Made by a program: the position numbers and the translations under genes. The notes under the pieces are model-generated. The model worked only from the letters and a program-made list of their open reading frames with translations, searched no databases and had not been told where the DNA came from. Of a stretch of DNA of 64,000 nucleotides, positions 15,649 to 24,282 are shown in pieces (within the stretch, counting starts at the first letter, position 1; every line of letters starts with the position of its first letter). The stretch spans positions 1-64,000 of the forward strand of contig JAFWYQ010000014.1 of the NCBI GenBank assembly GCA_017517605.1, given 5' to 3'. This DNA is from Bacteroidaceae bacterium. Its GTDB lineage: Bacteria; Bacteroidota; Bacteroidia; Bacteroidales; Bacteroidaceae.

Positions 15649-16227
15649 TTACACTTCTATCTCTTCTAAGAATTCAAATTCAAAGTTCTTTCCCTTTACT
15701 GAGGGATATTGGCTGCGTGCATCCACTTCGGGACGTGCTTTCAAGTGCTCGACGATGCGGTTGTAGCAGTCCTGCCCGCTCTTGGCTTTCAATCGTACGC
15801 GGAAGGGTGTGTCCACATACTGGAACTTGCGGGTTTCGTCGCCGGGCATGGCGCGCTTGAACAACAGGCCGGCTTCGTACCAGCCATAGTGCACCATATT
15901 CAATTGGCTCTCGCGTGACTCGAAACGGGGAATCTCCACCTCAGGAGCCGACTTCTTCAGGCTGCCCACGGGGTGACGGTTGATTTCCTCCTGTGCCTTC
16001 TGGAAGGCTTCGAGGGTTTCTTGTTCCGTCTTGATGACAAGATAAAAGTTACGGTCATCAATCTTTCCTTTGAAGGGATAACGGGAATCCCCTTCCAAAA
16101 ACTTGTGCAACTTCTTCTCTGAGATACTGTCCATACGTATCTGCGGTATGGTTGACAAGAAGTCCAATACGCCGTCCTCGTCAGGGACTAAGGCTTCATA
16201 ATCAAAAAAACGAACGTATAAATTCAT
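15649..16227 (-). CDS. conserved protein of unknown function
   Basis: A 192-residue soluble protein without a signal peptide or membrane segment. It begins MNLYVRFFDYEALVPDEDGVL and is rich in charged residues. I recognise no enzymatic motif, and no function is assigned. It has its own promoter (16292-16325) and is flanked by manA upstream and the pectinolytic enzyme downstream, both on the same strand. It is probably a real gene: it has a good promoter and start, and ordinary composition for its neighbours. Confidence 0.75.
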   Translation of the reverse strand: MNLYVRFFDYEALVPDEDGVLDFLSTIPQIRMDSISEKKLHKFLEGDSRYPFKGKIDDRNFYLVIKTEQETLEAFQKAQEEINRHPVGSLKKSAPEVEIPRFESRESQLNMVHYGWYEAGLLFKRAMPGDETRKFQYVDTPFRVRLKAKSGQDCYNRIVEHLKARPEVDARSQYPSVKGKNFEFEFLEEIEV

Positions 16228-16291
16228 TGCGGTTTACGTTAAATAAAAAAAGGGTAAAAGAATCACTTTCCCACCAAGAAAGCGATTCGGC

Positions 16292-16325
16292 GGCAAAAGT
16301 AATGGTTTTCTGTCAAACAAACAAA
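16292..16325 (-). promoter_or_regulatory. promoter of the 15649 gene
   Basis: Minus strand: TTTG (16325-16322), 20-bp spacer, TACTTTTGCC (16301-16292). The start codon follows at 16227. The 214-bp gap to manA (16228-16441) contains nothing else I can support. Confidence 0.6.
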
Positions 16326-16441
16326 CGGGGCGAAATGTTTTTTCGGTCCGATGAGAAAAAAAGTGACGTATCCCACCTTATTTGCAGAGAGGGAGGCCCT
16401 CTTCCTGTAGAAGGGAGGTGGGGTGGCCATTGCCTGCCCCT

Positions 16442-17500
16442 CTACTTGCGGGTGAGGTGGAGGAATCGGGAGACGGAGCTGAGGAGGCTGCGGTCCTTCT
16501 TGTCGATGAAGGCATCGAGGATGCGGCACAGTCCGGCGGTCTCGTCGGGAATGATGTCGTAGTCGGCAATGGCGGCGGGTATGAGGCAGGTATGTCCGGC
16601 CTTGAGGGTGATTTCCTTGCCCGTTTCGCGCAGGCGGATTCGGCATTGTCCCTGCATACACATGGAGATGATGAAGGAGTCGTACTTGATGAGGTCGCGG
16701 TGTATGGGCTTGTCCACCTCGTTGATGCGCACGGTGAAGAAGGGGGTGTCCACCACCAGGCTTGCTCCGTTTTCGCGGGGGGTATAGAGGGTGCGGTACT
16801 CGCTCTCGACGGCGTAGTCAAGGGCTTGTGCGGCCAGCTCGGTGTGGAGTTCGCGCGGACGGCCGTCCATACCCGGGCGATTGTAGTCGAAGATGCGGTA
16901 GGTGACGTCGCTGCTCTGTTGCACCTCGGCCAGCAGGATGCCTCCGCAGATGGCGTGTACACGGCCGGCGGGGAGGTAGAAGACATCGCCGGCATGGACT
17001 TCGTGGCGAGCCAGCACCTCGGTGATGCTTCCGTCCTCCACACGCCGCTTGTACTCGTAGGGGGTGATGTGCTCTTTGAAGCCGGCATAGAGGTAGGCTC
17101 CGGGCTGGGCACTGATGACGTACCACATCTCGCTCTTCCCCCGTTTGCCATGTTCGCGCTGTGCCATGGTGTCGTCGGGGTGGACCTGTATGCTGAGGTC
17201 GGCGGCGGCATCGATAAACTTTACCAGCAGGGGCAACTGGTTGCCGTACTGACGGGCGACACTCTCGCCCAGGATAGCTTCGGGCTGACTGGCAATGACC
17301 TGTGTCAGGGGCATACCCTCGCACGGGCCGTTGGCCACGATGCTGGTGGCCGATGGCACTACACTCACTTCCCACGACTCGCCGATGGGTTCCTCATCGG
17401 CCGGCAACCCCTTCCAAGGCTTCAGTCCATGGCCTCCCCACACCACGGGGTGCAGGTTCGGGCGGAACAGCAGGGGGTACAATTCAGTATTTTCCATCAT
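16442..17500 (-). CDS. manA: mannose-6-phosphate isomerase, class I
   Basis: A 352-residue type I phosphomannose isomerase of the cupin fold. Metal-binding features are visible: QVHPDD near residues 100-105, KSEMWYV near 119-125, and the HAICGG segment. It interconverts mannose-6-phosphate and fructose-6-phosphate, linking mannose use and GDP-mannose synthesis to glycolysis. Length and the short form (no long C-terminal insertion) fit the bacterial class. A promoter lies at 17554-17587. Confidence 0.93.
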   Translation of the reverse strand: MMENTELYPLLFRPNLHPVVWGGHGLKPWKGLPADEEPIGESWEVSVVPSATSIVANGPCEGMPLTQVIASQPEAILGESVARQYGNQLPLLVKFIDAAADLSIQVHPDDTMAQREHGKRGKSEMWYVISAQPGAYLYAGFKEHITPYEYKRRVEDGSITEVLARHEVHAGDVFYLPAGRVHAICGGILLAEVQQSSDVTYRIFDYNRPGMDGRPRELHTELAAQALDYAVESEYRTLYTPRENGASLVVDTPFFTVRINEVDKPIHRDLIKYDSFIISMCMQGQCRIRLRETGKEITLKAGHTCLIPAAIADYDIIPDETAGLCRILDAFIDKKDRSLLSSVSRFLHLTRK

Positions 17501-17553
17501 TCTCTCTTTGCAACTTTTAGGTGGAGCAGCGGCCGGCGGGCCTCTGTTCCGCG

Positions 17554-17587
17554 GGCAAAGATATGTAATTTCTGTGGAAAGGGCAAA
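17554..17587 (-). promoter_or_regulatory. promoter of manA
   Basis: Minus strand: TTTG (17587-17584), 20-bp spacer, TATCTTTGCC (17563-17554), then about 53 bases to the start codon at 17500. Confidence 0.65.
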
Positions 17588-17658
17588 CTTCGCCCGCCTT
17601 TTTCTGTTTTACAGGTACTCCCCACTCCCACCCGACCGCTTTTCCTCATAAATAAGGA

Positions 17659-17691
17659 TTGCCCGTTCCGGCGGATGGCCGTACCTTTGCA
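17659..17691 (+). promoter_or_regulatory. promoter of the lipoprotein-TonB receptor pair
   Basis: TTG (17659-17661), 20-bp spacer, TACCTTTGCA (17682-17691), about 50 bases before the start at 17742. Confidence 0.7.
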
Positions 17692-17741
17692 GCCGGAAAA
17701 AAGGAATTACTAACTCATATAATAATAAGGTAAAGACTGAA

Positions 17742-18272
17742 ATGAACAGACTGAAGATGCTTCCCCTGGTGCTGATGGCACTGTGCAGCAGTGTGGCCTT
17801 TGTGGCTTGTAGTGATGATGATGACGAACCGAAACCGACCATCGACCCGGTGGTGAGTGCCGCCGAGTGGGCAGCCGGTGAATATGTGGGCACCACACTG
17901 ACCGACCTCGACAGCCGGGGCATGGTGATGCGCATCGACACCACCTACGACCAGCCCGTCACCCTCGGTCTGAACGAGCAGAAAGAGCTGGTACTGACCT
18001 ACAAGAACTGGACCGACCACATGGGCATGAGCTACGGCGACTTCCGCATCCTGCCTTTGGAGGCTACTGCCACCGAAGAGGCGGTAGTGATTACCGGCGA
18101 GTGCACCGACAGCCTCTACAAGGCGGGCGTGGGCTACCCTGCCACACTCAGTGTAGCAGGCACCATCGGCGGCGAGCCGAAGGTGGCCGACCTGACCATA
18201 CACATCGACCTGGTGGTAAGCCCCAAGATGACGCTGAAGTTCACACTGGACTATGAGGGGGGAGAGAGATAG
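17742..18272 (+). CDS. small calycin-like surface lipoprotein
   Basis: A 176-residue lipoprotein with lipobox VAFVAC followed by SDDDDE, an acidic stretch like the lipoprotein export signal for surface display in Bacteroidetes. The body (EWAAGEYVGTTLTDLDS..., alternating beta strands) looks like a lipocalin-type barrel. The function is unknown. The downstream TonB-dependent receptor starts 20 bp before this gene ends, so the two are translationally coupled and may act together in ligand capture. It resembles in style the lipoprotein at 51242-51718. Confidence 0.75.
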   Translation: MNRLKMLPLVLMALCSSVAFVACSDDDDEPKPTIDPVVSAAEWAAGEYVGTTLTDLDSRGMVMRIDTTYDQPVTLGLNEQKELVLTYKNWTDHMGMSYGDFRILPLEATATEEAVVITGECTDSLYKAGVGYPATLSVAGTIGGEPKVADLTIHIDLVVSPKMTLKFTLDYEGGER

Positions 18273-20583
18273 GAATTATAGGAACCATTGGAACTATTGG
18301 GACTACAGTTCCTATAGGAGAAAGACTGGACTAACGGGAATGCTCGCCTTGGCGGGCATTCTGTCGTTGGGGGCCACCGAGGCCGACTCGCTGCGGGTGG
18401 TCGATATTGAGGCGGTCACCATCGTGTCGCAGCCCAAGACACATGCGCCCCTCAGAGAGCAGCCATTGGCTACCACGCTGGTGGGGGCGGAGATGCTGAG
18501 GGAGCACAGCGTGCAGTCGGTGAAGGGGCTGTCGGGCCTGACGCCCAACCTCTTCATCCCCAACTATGGCAGCAGCCTCACTTCGGCTATATATATAAGA
18601 GGTATAGGTTCGCGCATCAACTCGCCTGCCGTGGGGTTGTATGTGGACAATGTGCCCTATCCCGACAAGGCGGCCTTCGACTTCCAGTTTGCCGATGTGG
18701 AGCGGGCGGACGTGCTGAGGGGTCCCCAAGGGACGCTCTACGGCCGCAACACGATGGGCGGACTGGTGATGCTCTACACCCACAACCCCTTGCGCTCGCC
18801 GGGGACCGAATATGTTGTCGGAGGGGCCTCGGCTGACATGAGCTACTATGCCTCGGCCAATGCCCGCTACAGGTTGAGTGCCCGCACGGGTCTCTCCCTC
18901 GGTATCCATGCGAACGAGGCGCGGGGCATACACCGCAACCCGACCACCGACCGGTGGGCCGAGCGGAAAGAGGGACTGGGCATCAACCTGCGACTGCTGC
19001 ACCTGCCCACCGACAACCTGCGGACCGACTTCACCCTGCGCTACGACCAGACAGACGAGGGGGGATATGCCTACCAGTACAACGGCTCCTTGACGGACGA
19101 CGGCGGACAGTACGACCACCTGAGAGGGAAGATAAGCAACAACCACCCCCATGGATACCGACGGGACATGCTGAACGCGGCTGCCCACATACAGTGGCAG
19201 GCTGATGCCTTCACACTGAGCAGCGTGACGGGCTACCAGGGCATCGACGATGACATGCGCATCGACCAGGACTTCCTGCCCGACGACATATTCACCCTGC
19301 GGCAGGAGCAGCGCATACATACCTTGACGCAGGAGCTGACCCTGAAGAGCCTGCCCCACCTCCGGTGGCAATGGGTGACGGGCGTGAGCGGCATGTGGCA
19401 AGGAAACAGGACGGAGGCCCCGGTGGACTTCTATGGCGACGGCATAGCGATGATACAACAGGCCATGGACGAGGGGATGCAGGGGACAGGCATACGGGTA
19501 GAGCTTACCGACGAGCGGCTGCACATACCCGGGCTGTTCAGCACACCGGTACAGAGCCTGGCCCTGTTCCACCAAAGCGACATACGGCTGGGCGAAAGGC
19601 TGACACTGACGGCGGGACTGAGGCTGGACCACGAGTGGCAGGCCATCGACTACGACTCGCACACGAGCGTGAACACCCTGTTCACCGGCATGGGACTGAC
19701 CGAGACTCCAGGGGTGAAGACGGTGGAGTACAAAGGCATCTTCAGGAAACAGCAGACCCACCTGCTGCCGCGCCTGGCCCTCACCCTGAGGACGGGGGCC
19801 GGGAGCCTCTATGCCTCGGTGGCCAAGGGACTGCGCTCGGGAGGATACAACATGCAGATGTTCAGTGAGATAATACAGCAGAGCTTCCGCTCATCGGAGC
19901 TGACCGAGGCGGAGGTGAGGCGACAGATAAACTACGACCCCGAATGGAGTCTGAACTACGAGGTGGGCACCCACCTCGACCTGCTGGAGGGACAGTTGCG
20001 GACGGACGCGAGCCTGTTCCTCATCGACACGCGCGACCAGCAGGTATCGCGCTTTACGGACAACGGACTGGGGCGCATACTGGTGAACGCGGGGCGGGCA
20101 CGAAGCTGGGGCGGCGAACTCACCGTGCAGGCGCAGCCGACGACCCACCTGAGCCTGACCATAGGCTATGGGTACACCCACGCCACCTTCACACGCTACG
20201 ACGGAGGCACCTCGGACGAGGGCCTGCGCATCGACTACACGGGCCACCGCGTGCCCTTTGCCCCGGAGCATACGGTGAGTGCCGGAGCACGATACACCAT
20301 CGGCCTGCCTGCCCGTCCGATGGGCCTCAGCCGCATCACCCTGCGCACCGATTACCAGGGCGCGGGCCGCATCTGGTGGACCGAGGCGAACGATGCCCAC
20401 CAGCCTTACTACCACCAGCTGCACGCGGGAGTGACACTGCACTTCCCCCGGATGGAGATGGACCTTGGCTGCAGGAACCTGACGGACACTGCCTACGACA
20501 CATTCCGCTTCCACAGCATGGGCAGGGACTTCTCGCAGAGGGGAAGGCCGAGGGAGTTTACTATAAGGCTGACTATCCACTAG
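18253..20583 (+). CDS. TonB-dependent outer-membrane receptor (non-SusC)
   Basis: A 776-residue receptor. The plug domain is visible at about residues 50-180 (IYIRGIGSRINSPAVGLYVD, VERADVLRGPQGTLYGRNTMGG), followed by a 22-strand-type barrel. There is no CarboxypepD-like N-terminal domain, so it is not a SusC protein and is closer to siderophore or cobalamin-type receptors. The start is uncertain: the first 28 residues (rich in NYRNHWNYWDY) come from a low-complexity stretch of repeated GGAACTATTGGGA words, and a shorter start at 18340 (MLALAGILSLGA) would give a compact signal peptide. The ligand is unknown. Confidence 0.85.
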   Translation: MRGERDRNYRNHWNYWDYSSYRRKTGLTGMLALAGILSLGATEADSLRVVDIEAVTIVSQPKTHAPLREQPLATTLVGAEMLREHSVQSVKGLSGLTPNLFIPNYGSSLTSAIYIRGIGSRINSPAVGLYVDNVPYPDKAAFDFQFADVERADVLRGPQGTLYGRNTMGGLVMLYTHNPLRSPGTEYVVGGASADMSYYASANARYRLSARTGLSLGIHANEARGIHRNPTTDRWAERKEGLGINLRLLHLPTDNLRTDFTLRYDQTDEGGYAYQYNGSLTDDGGQYDHLRGKISNNHPHGYRRDMLNAAAHIQWQADAFTLSSVTGYQGIDDDMRIDQDFLPDDIFTLRQEQRIHTLTQELTLKSLPHLRWQWVTGVSGMWQGNRTEAPVDFYGDGIAMIQQAMDEGMQGTGIRVELTDERLHIPGLFSTPVQSLALFHQSDIRLGERLTLTAGLRLDHEWQAIDYDSHTSVNTLFTGMGLTETPGVKTVEYKGIFRKQQTHLLPRLALTLRTGAGSLYASVAKGLRSGGYNMQMFSEIIQQSFRSSELTEAEVRRQINYDPEWSLNYEVGTHLDLLEGQLRTDASLFLIDTRDQQVSRFTDNGLGRILVNAGRARSWGGELTVQAQPTTHLSLTIGYGYTHATFTRYDGGTSDEGLRIDYTGHRVPFAPEHTVSAGARYTIGLPARPMGLSRITLRTDYQGAGRIWWTEANDAHQPYYHQLHAGVTLHFPRMEMDLGCRNLTDTAYDTFRFHSMGRDFSQRGRPREFTIRLTIH

Positions 20584-20664
20584 ATGGGCTAGATGGGCTA
20601 GATAGTCTAGAGATTCTAGATAGTCTAGATAGTCTAGATAATCTAGATAGTCTAGAATCTCTAA
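20584..20664. repeat. CTAGA-word repeat between convergent genes
   Basis: About ten units of a CTAGATAGT/CTAGATGGG word run from 20584 to 20664, between the ends of the TonB receptor and the HU-like gene. CTAGATAGTCTAG-type palindromes allow hairpins on both strands. Related word arrays are at 23821-23862 and 24283-24370. Confidence 0.7.
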
Positions 20665-20692
20665 AAAGCCCCACGGTGCTGCCCCTCCCGGG

Positions 20693-21160
20693 CTACTCGG
20701 TGGGGGCGGCTTCGGCCAGCCCCTTGGCCTTCAGATAGCCGGCCACGGAGCCGTAGGTGATGCCGTCCTCGGTGACGGGGCCAAGCTCGAAGGAGAGGTT
20801 CTTCACCACCCGCTCGCGCAGCTCCTTCGAGGGGGTGAAGAGGATGCGGGGCTGGCGCACGTGGCGACTGGGGTGGTAGTCGCGGATGTCGTCCACCCCC
20901 TCGCTCTTGAAGGTGAGGCGCAGGTGGCCCAAATGGCCAATCCGCACCGCATGGCCCAGCAACAGCTGCCGGACGGCACAATTGCCGAACAGTTCGAGCG
21001 CCATCTCCAGCTCCAACGGATTGAGCGACGTGTTCTCGGTGGCATACCGGGCCAGTTGCCGCGCAGAGAGCGGAGCACTGCTCACCGACAGGCCGTACCA
21101 CTTCTTTCCCTTCTCAGGCTTGGCAGGGTTGCCTCGCCTCACTAATTTTACCTTTGCCAT
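20693..21160 (-). CDS. HU-like DNA-binding protein
   Basis: A 155-residue protein of the Bacteroidales HU-related family: basic N-terminus MAKVKLVRRGNPAKPEKGKKWYG, a helical middle (LSARQLARYATENTSLNPLELEMAL), and a beta-arm region near LRLTFKSEGVDD. The C-terminal tail is acidic to alanine-rich (LAEAAPTE). It probably binds DNA as an architectural protein. It is convergent with the TonB receptor and divergent from the GH43 gene, and the 21161-21341 gap holds a 24-bp array. Confident on the family, not on the role. Confidence 0.8.
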   Translation of the reverse strand: MAKVKLVRRGNPAKPEKGKKWYGLSVSSAPLSARQLARYATENTSLNPLELEMALELFGNCAVRQLLLGHAVRIGHLGHLRLTFKSEGVDDIRDYHPSRHVRQPRILFTPSKELRERVVKNLSFELGPVTEDGITYGSVAGYLKAKGLAEAAPTE

Positions 21161-21221
21161 ATCATATTACATTACAATGTTATACCTCGTCACATCCTGG
21201 TGTCATACATAAACACACTAA

Positions 21222-21302
21222 TAGTCTGATACTACTTCACACTATTAGTCTGACCATACACCACACTATTAGTCTGATTGTATGCCACACCAATAGTCTG
21301 TT
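21222..21302. repeat. 24-bp tandem array, four copies
   Basis: TAGTCTG starts at 21222, 21246, 21270 and 21294, an exact 24-bp period, with CACACTAT before it in most units. It sits between the HU-like gene and the divergent GH43 gene. Confidence 0.85.
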
Positions 21303-21343
21303 TGGGTATTACTCCCCTATCTGCCTGCAAATATAGTAAGGAT

Positions 21344-21408
21344 GTGGGAAAAACTGACATTTCGGTGGAAAAAATTGTCATATCGGGGCAAAAATGATGG
21401 TTACTTCG
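21344..21408. promoter_or_regulatory. 21-bp direct repeats upstream of GH43
   Basis: Three imperfect units (21344-21364, 21365-21385, 21386-21408) share GTGG(G/A)AAAAA then (C/T)AT(T/A)TCG. The first two match at most positions with an exact 21-bp period, and the third is diverged. They end 12 bp before the -7 box, so a regulator bound here would touch the polymerase. Confidence 0.5.
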
Positions 21409-21419
21409 CGGGGAATTGC

Positions 21420-21428
21420 TATCTTTGC
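21420..21428 (+). promoter_or_regulatory. -7 box of the GH43 gene
   Basis: TATCTTTGC, a good TAnnTTTG match, 31 bases before the start at 21459. The -33 region is poor, which fits a promoter that needs an activator. Confidence 0.6.
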
Positions 21429-21458
21429 AACCAAACTAACCAAACAACTGATATAGAA

Positions 21459-23150
21459 ATGAAACGAATGACCCTGAGCGCCCTGCTGCTGGCCGCCGCC
21501 CTTGGAGGCAATGTGGCCGTGGCGCAAGAGAGTGAAAAGCCCTACGTGTCAGACGTATGGGTGGCCGACCTTGGTAACGGCAAGTACCATAACCCCATCC
21601 TGTGTGCCGACTACAGCGACCCCGACGTGTGCCGCGTGGGCGACGACTACTACATGACGGCATCGAGCTTCAACTGCCTGCCCGGTCTGCCCATCCTCCA
21701 CTCGAAGGACCTGGTGAACTGGACCATCATAGGCCACGCCGTGGCACACACGCTGCCTCCCGTGGAGACTCCCGAACGTCCGGAACACGGCAACCGTGTG
21801 TGGGCACCGGCCATACGGCATCACAACGGCACCTTCTACATCTTCTGGGGAGACCCCGACCAGGGTGCCTACATGGTGTCGGCCAAAGACCCGCGCGGCA
21901 CATGGACGGCTCCGAAGCTCATCAAACCGGCCAAAGGCCTCATCGACACCTGCCCCTTGTGGGACGACGACGGCAAGGTCTACCTCTACCATGCCTATGC
22001 GGGAAGCCGCGCAGGGCTGAAGAGCATCCTGGCCGTGTGTGAACTTGACCCCGAGACGCTGATGGCCACCACTCAGAGCCGCATCATCTTCGACGGACAC
22101 ATCGACCACCCCACATGCGAGGGCGCAAAGATTCATAAGTACAACGGCAAGTACTACCTGTTCCACCCCGCCGGAGGTGTGGCCACCGGATGGCAGGTGG
22201 TCGAGCGTGCCGACCATCCCTACGGCCCGTTCGAGTGCAAGACCGTACTTGCCCAAGGCAACACCACCATCAATGGCCCTCATCAGGGAGCATGGGTGGA
22301 CACCCCCACAGGCGAGCACTGGTTCTTCCACTTCCAGGACGTGGGAGCCTATGGCCGACTGGTGCATCTGCAACCCATGGAGTGGAAGAACGGATGGCCC
22401 GTCATCGGCGTTGACAAGGACGGCGACGGCTGCGGCGAGCCTGTGCTGACATACCGCAAGCCCAACGTGGGCAAGCAGTACCCCATACAGACGCCCCAAG
22501 AGAGCGACGAGTTCGACGGCATGACCCTGGGCAAGCAGTGGCAATGGCATGCCAACATCAACGAACTGTGGGCCTACTACGCCGGCGACAAGGGCTACAT
22601 GCGCCTCTACTCTTACCCAGTGGTGGAGGACTACAAGAGCCTCTGGAGTGTGGCCAACCTGCTGCTGCAGAAGACCCCGGCCTTCAACTTCACCGCCACC
22701 ATGAAGCTGACCTTCTGCCCGAGTGAAAAGTACACGGGCGAGCGCACCGGCCTGGTGGTGATGGGAATGGACTATGCCGGCCTCATCCTGGAGAACACCA
22801 AGGACGGCCTGGTGCTGAGTCAGGTGGAATGCAAGAGTGCCGACAAGGGTAAGGCCGAAACAGTGAAGGCCTCGACCACCCTGGAAGACGGCACCGTCTG
22901 GCTGAAGGCCGTCTTCAGCACCGACGCCACCGAGAAGAAGGCATTCGCCGACAAGGGCGACCGTGTGGTGACATGCGACTTCCTCTACAGCACCGACGGC
23001 AAGAAGTTCAAGAAGCTGGGCCAGCCCTTCCGTGTCCGCGAAGGCAAGTGGATAGGTGCCAAGATGGGTACCTTCTGCACCCGTCCCCACATGGTCATCA
23101 ACGACGGCGGCTGGGTGGACGTTGACTGGTTCCGCGTGACGAAGAAGTAA
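21459..23150 (+). CDS. secreted GH43 glycosidase with C-terminal lectin-like domain
   Basis: A 563-residue enzyme with a signal peptide (ALLLAAALGGNVAVAQ). The N-terminal five-bladed propeller carries the GH43 triad: base D54 in YSDPDV, pKa-tuning D163 in LIDTCPLWDD, and acid E221 in TCEGAKI. The C-terminal 200 or so residues resemble the DUF1349/concanavalin-like beta-sandwich found with GH43 arabinofuranosidases and xylosidases. It likely releases arabinose or xylose from pectin or xylan side chains in the periplasm. The start at 21459 is chosen because it begins the signal peptide and follows the -7 box. Confidence 0.9.
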   Translation: MKRMTLSALLLAAALGGNVAVAQESEKPYVSDVWVADLGNGKYHNPILCADYSDPDVCRVGDDYYMTASSFNCLPGLPILHSKDLVNWTIIGHAVAHTLPPVETPERPEHGNRVWAPAIRHHNGTFYIFWGDPDQGAYMVSAKDPRGTWTAPKLIKPAKGLIDTCPLWDDDGKVYLYHAYAGSRAGLKSILAVCELDPETLMATTQSRIIFDGHIDHPTCEGAKIHKYNGKYYLFHPAGGVATGWQVVERADHPYGPFECKTVLAQGNTTINGPHQGAWVDTPTGEHWFFHFQDVGAYGRLVHLQPMEWKNGWPVIGVDKDGDGCGEPVLTYRKPNVGKQYPIQTPQESDEFDGMTLGKQWQWHANINELWAYYAGDKGYMRLYSYPVVEDYKSLWSVANLLLQKTPAFNFTATMKLTFCPSEKYTGERTGLVVMGMDYAGLILENTKDGLVLSQVECKSADKGKAETVKASTTLEDGTVWLKAVFSTDATEKKAFADKGDRVVTCDFLYSTDGKKFKKLGQPFRVREGKWIGAKMGTFCTRPHMVINDGGWVDVDWFRVTKK

Positions 23151-23155
23151 GTATT

Positions 23156-23303
23156 TATTCACTAAGGAGATAAAGGGAGACAATAGGGAGATAAAAGGAG
23201 ATACAGGCCAATAGTACTGCCCATCATTGACAATACATTCGGCCTTTATCTCCCCAAGGAGCGAAGCGACTATCTCCCTTTTTCTCCCTCTATCTCCCCC
23301 CTC
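23156..23303. repeat. word-repeat palindrome of GGAGATAAAGGGAGA type
   Basis: GGAGATAAAG words at about 23166-23206 face CTTTATCTCC/CTATCTCCC words at 23243-23303, with AGTACTGCCCAT near the centre (23213-23224). It lies between the GH43 gene and the DUF456 gene, both on the plus strand, and may act as a terminator. Confidence 0.6.
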
Positions 23304-23322
23304 AACGAAATAAGACAACCTC

Positions 23323-23799
23323 ATGGACATCCTCCTCATCATCCTCGGCATCATCTGCCTCATCATCGGCCTGGCAGGCTGCGTCCTGCCCATGCTTCCC
23401 GGCCCGCCCGTGGCCTACGCAGGCCTCATCCTGCTGCACCTGACCGACCGCGCCCAACTCACCACCACCGAACTGCTGGTGTGCCTGCTGCTGGTCATCG
23501 TCGTGCAAGTACTCGACTACATCATCCCCATGCTGGGCACCAAGTACACCGGCGGCGGAGGCAAATGGGCCAACCGCGGCACCCTCATCGGCACCATCGT
23601 GGGCATGTTCTTCCTCCCTTGGGGCATCCTCATCGGCCCCTTCGTAGGCGCCTTCATGGGAGCCACCAAGGACGGCATGGACAACACGCAAGCCCTCAAG
23701 GCCGGCTTCGGCTCCCTCCTCGGCTTCCTCCTCGGCACCGTACTGAAGTTCGTCATCTGCGGCTACTTCATCTGGGTCTTCGTCCGAGAGCTGCTGTAG
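23323..23799 (+). CDS. DUF456 family membrane protein
   Basis: A 158-residue integral membrane protein made of hydrophobic helices with conserved glycine- and proline-rich turns (AGCVLPMLPGPPVAYAGL, LGTKYTGGGGKWANRGTLIG, GPFVGAF). This is the DUF456 pattern. The function is unknown. It is followed 97 bp later by folB on the same strand, separated by a CTAGACAAT word repeat. Its third codon positions are strongly C-rich, like folB. Confidence 0.85.
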   Translation: MDILLIILGIICLIIGLAGCVLPMLPGPPVAYAGLILLHLTDRAQLTTTELLVCLLLVIVVQVLDYIIPMLGTKYTGGGGKWANRGTLIGTIVGMFFLPWGILIGPFVGAFMGATKDGMDNTQALKAGFGSLLGFLLGTVLKFVICGYFIWVFVRELL

Positions 23800-23820
23800 C
23801 CGCCCCCCTTGCCCCCCCCC

Positions 23821-23862
23821 TAGACAATCTAGACAATCTAGAATCTCTAGAACTTCTAGTCC
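23821..23862. repeat. CTAGACAAT word repeat
   Basis: CTAGACAAT repeats followed by CTAGAATCTCTAGAACTTCTAG lie between DUF456 and folB. The words can pair with one another. Same style as 20584-20664. Confidence 0.6.
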
Positions 23863-23896
23863 CCATTAACCCCATCAAACCCATCAGCTACCTCCC

Positions 23897-24265
23897 ATGA
23901 CCATCCTATCCACCACCATCCTCCTCCCCCAAATGCACTTCCACGCCCGCCACGGCGTGCTCCCCCAAGAGCGCCTCGTCGGTGCCCAGTTCACCGTCTC
24001 ACTGGAAGTGTCCACCCGCTTCGACGAAGCCCTCCAGTCCGACAGCCTCGAAGGCACAGTCAGCTACGCCGACATCCATGCCGCCGTCAAGGACGAGATG
24101 TCCACCCCCTCCGCCCTCCTCGAGCACGTAGCCGGCCGCATCGCCCACCGCCTCCTCCACGACTTCCCCACCATCGACTCCCTCAAGATCGAGCTGATGA
24201 AGCACAACCCTCCCATGGGAGCCGACATCCCCGCCGCCGGCATCCGCCTCGAAGTCAAGCGGTAG
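23897..24265 (+). CDS. folB: dihydroneopterin aldolase
   Basis: A 122-residue FolB. The FHARHGVLPQER segment, the catalytic-region EVSTRFDEAL...GTVSYADI and the closing KHNPPMGADIPAAGIRLE are characteristic. It converts 7,8-dihydroneopterin to 6-hydroxymethyl-7,8-dihydropterin in folate synthesis. Length is normal. Very C-rich in third codon positions. folA and thyA, also of folate metabolism, are 10 kb away and not linked. Confidence 0.92.
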   Translation: MTILSTTILLPQMHFHARHGVLPQERLVGAQFTVSLEVSTRFDEALQSDSLEGTVSYADIHAAVKDEMSTPSALLEHVAGRIAHRLLHDFPTIDSLKIELMKHNPPMGADIPAAGIRLEVKR

Positions 24266-24282
24266 CCCCCTGCCCCCACATC

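Noticed and set aside
16382..17713. 443-codon open frame antisense to manA
   Set aside because: Covers the intact manA and its promoter; the translation has no family pattern.
18331..19761. 476-codon open frame antisense to the TonB receptor
   Set aside because: Arises from strong GC3 bias of the real gene; composition is His/Val/Gln-rich and unlike any family.
21549..23393. 614-codon open frame antisense to GH43
   Set aside because: The plus-strand gene has full GH43 motifs, a signal peptide and a promoter; the antisense frame has none.
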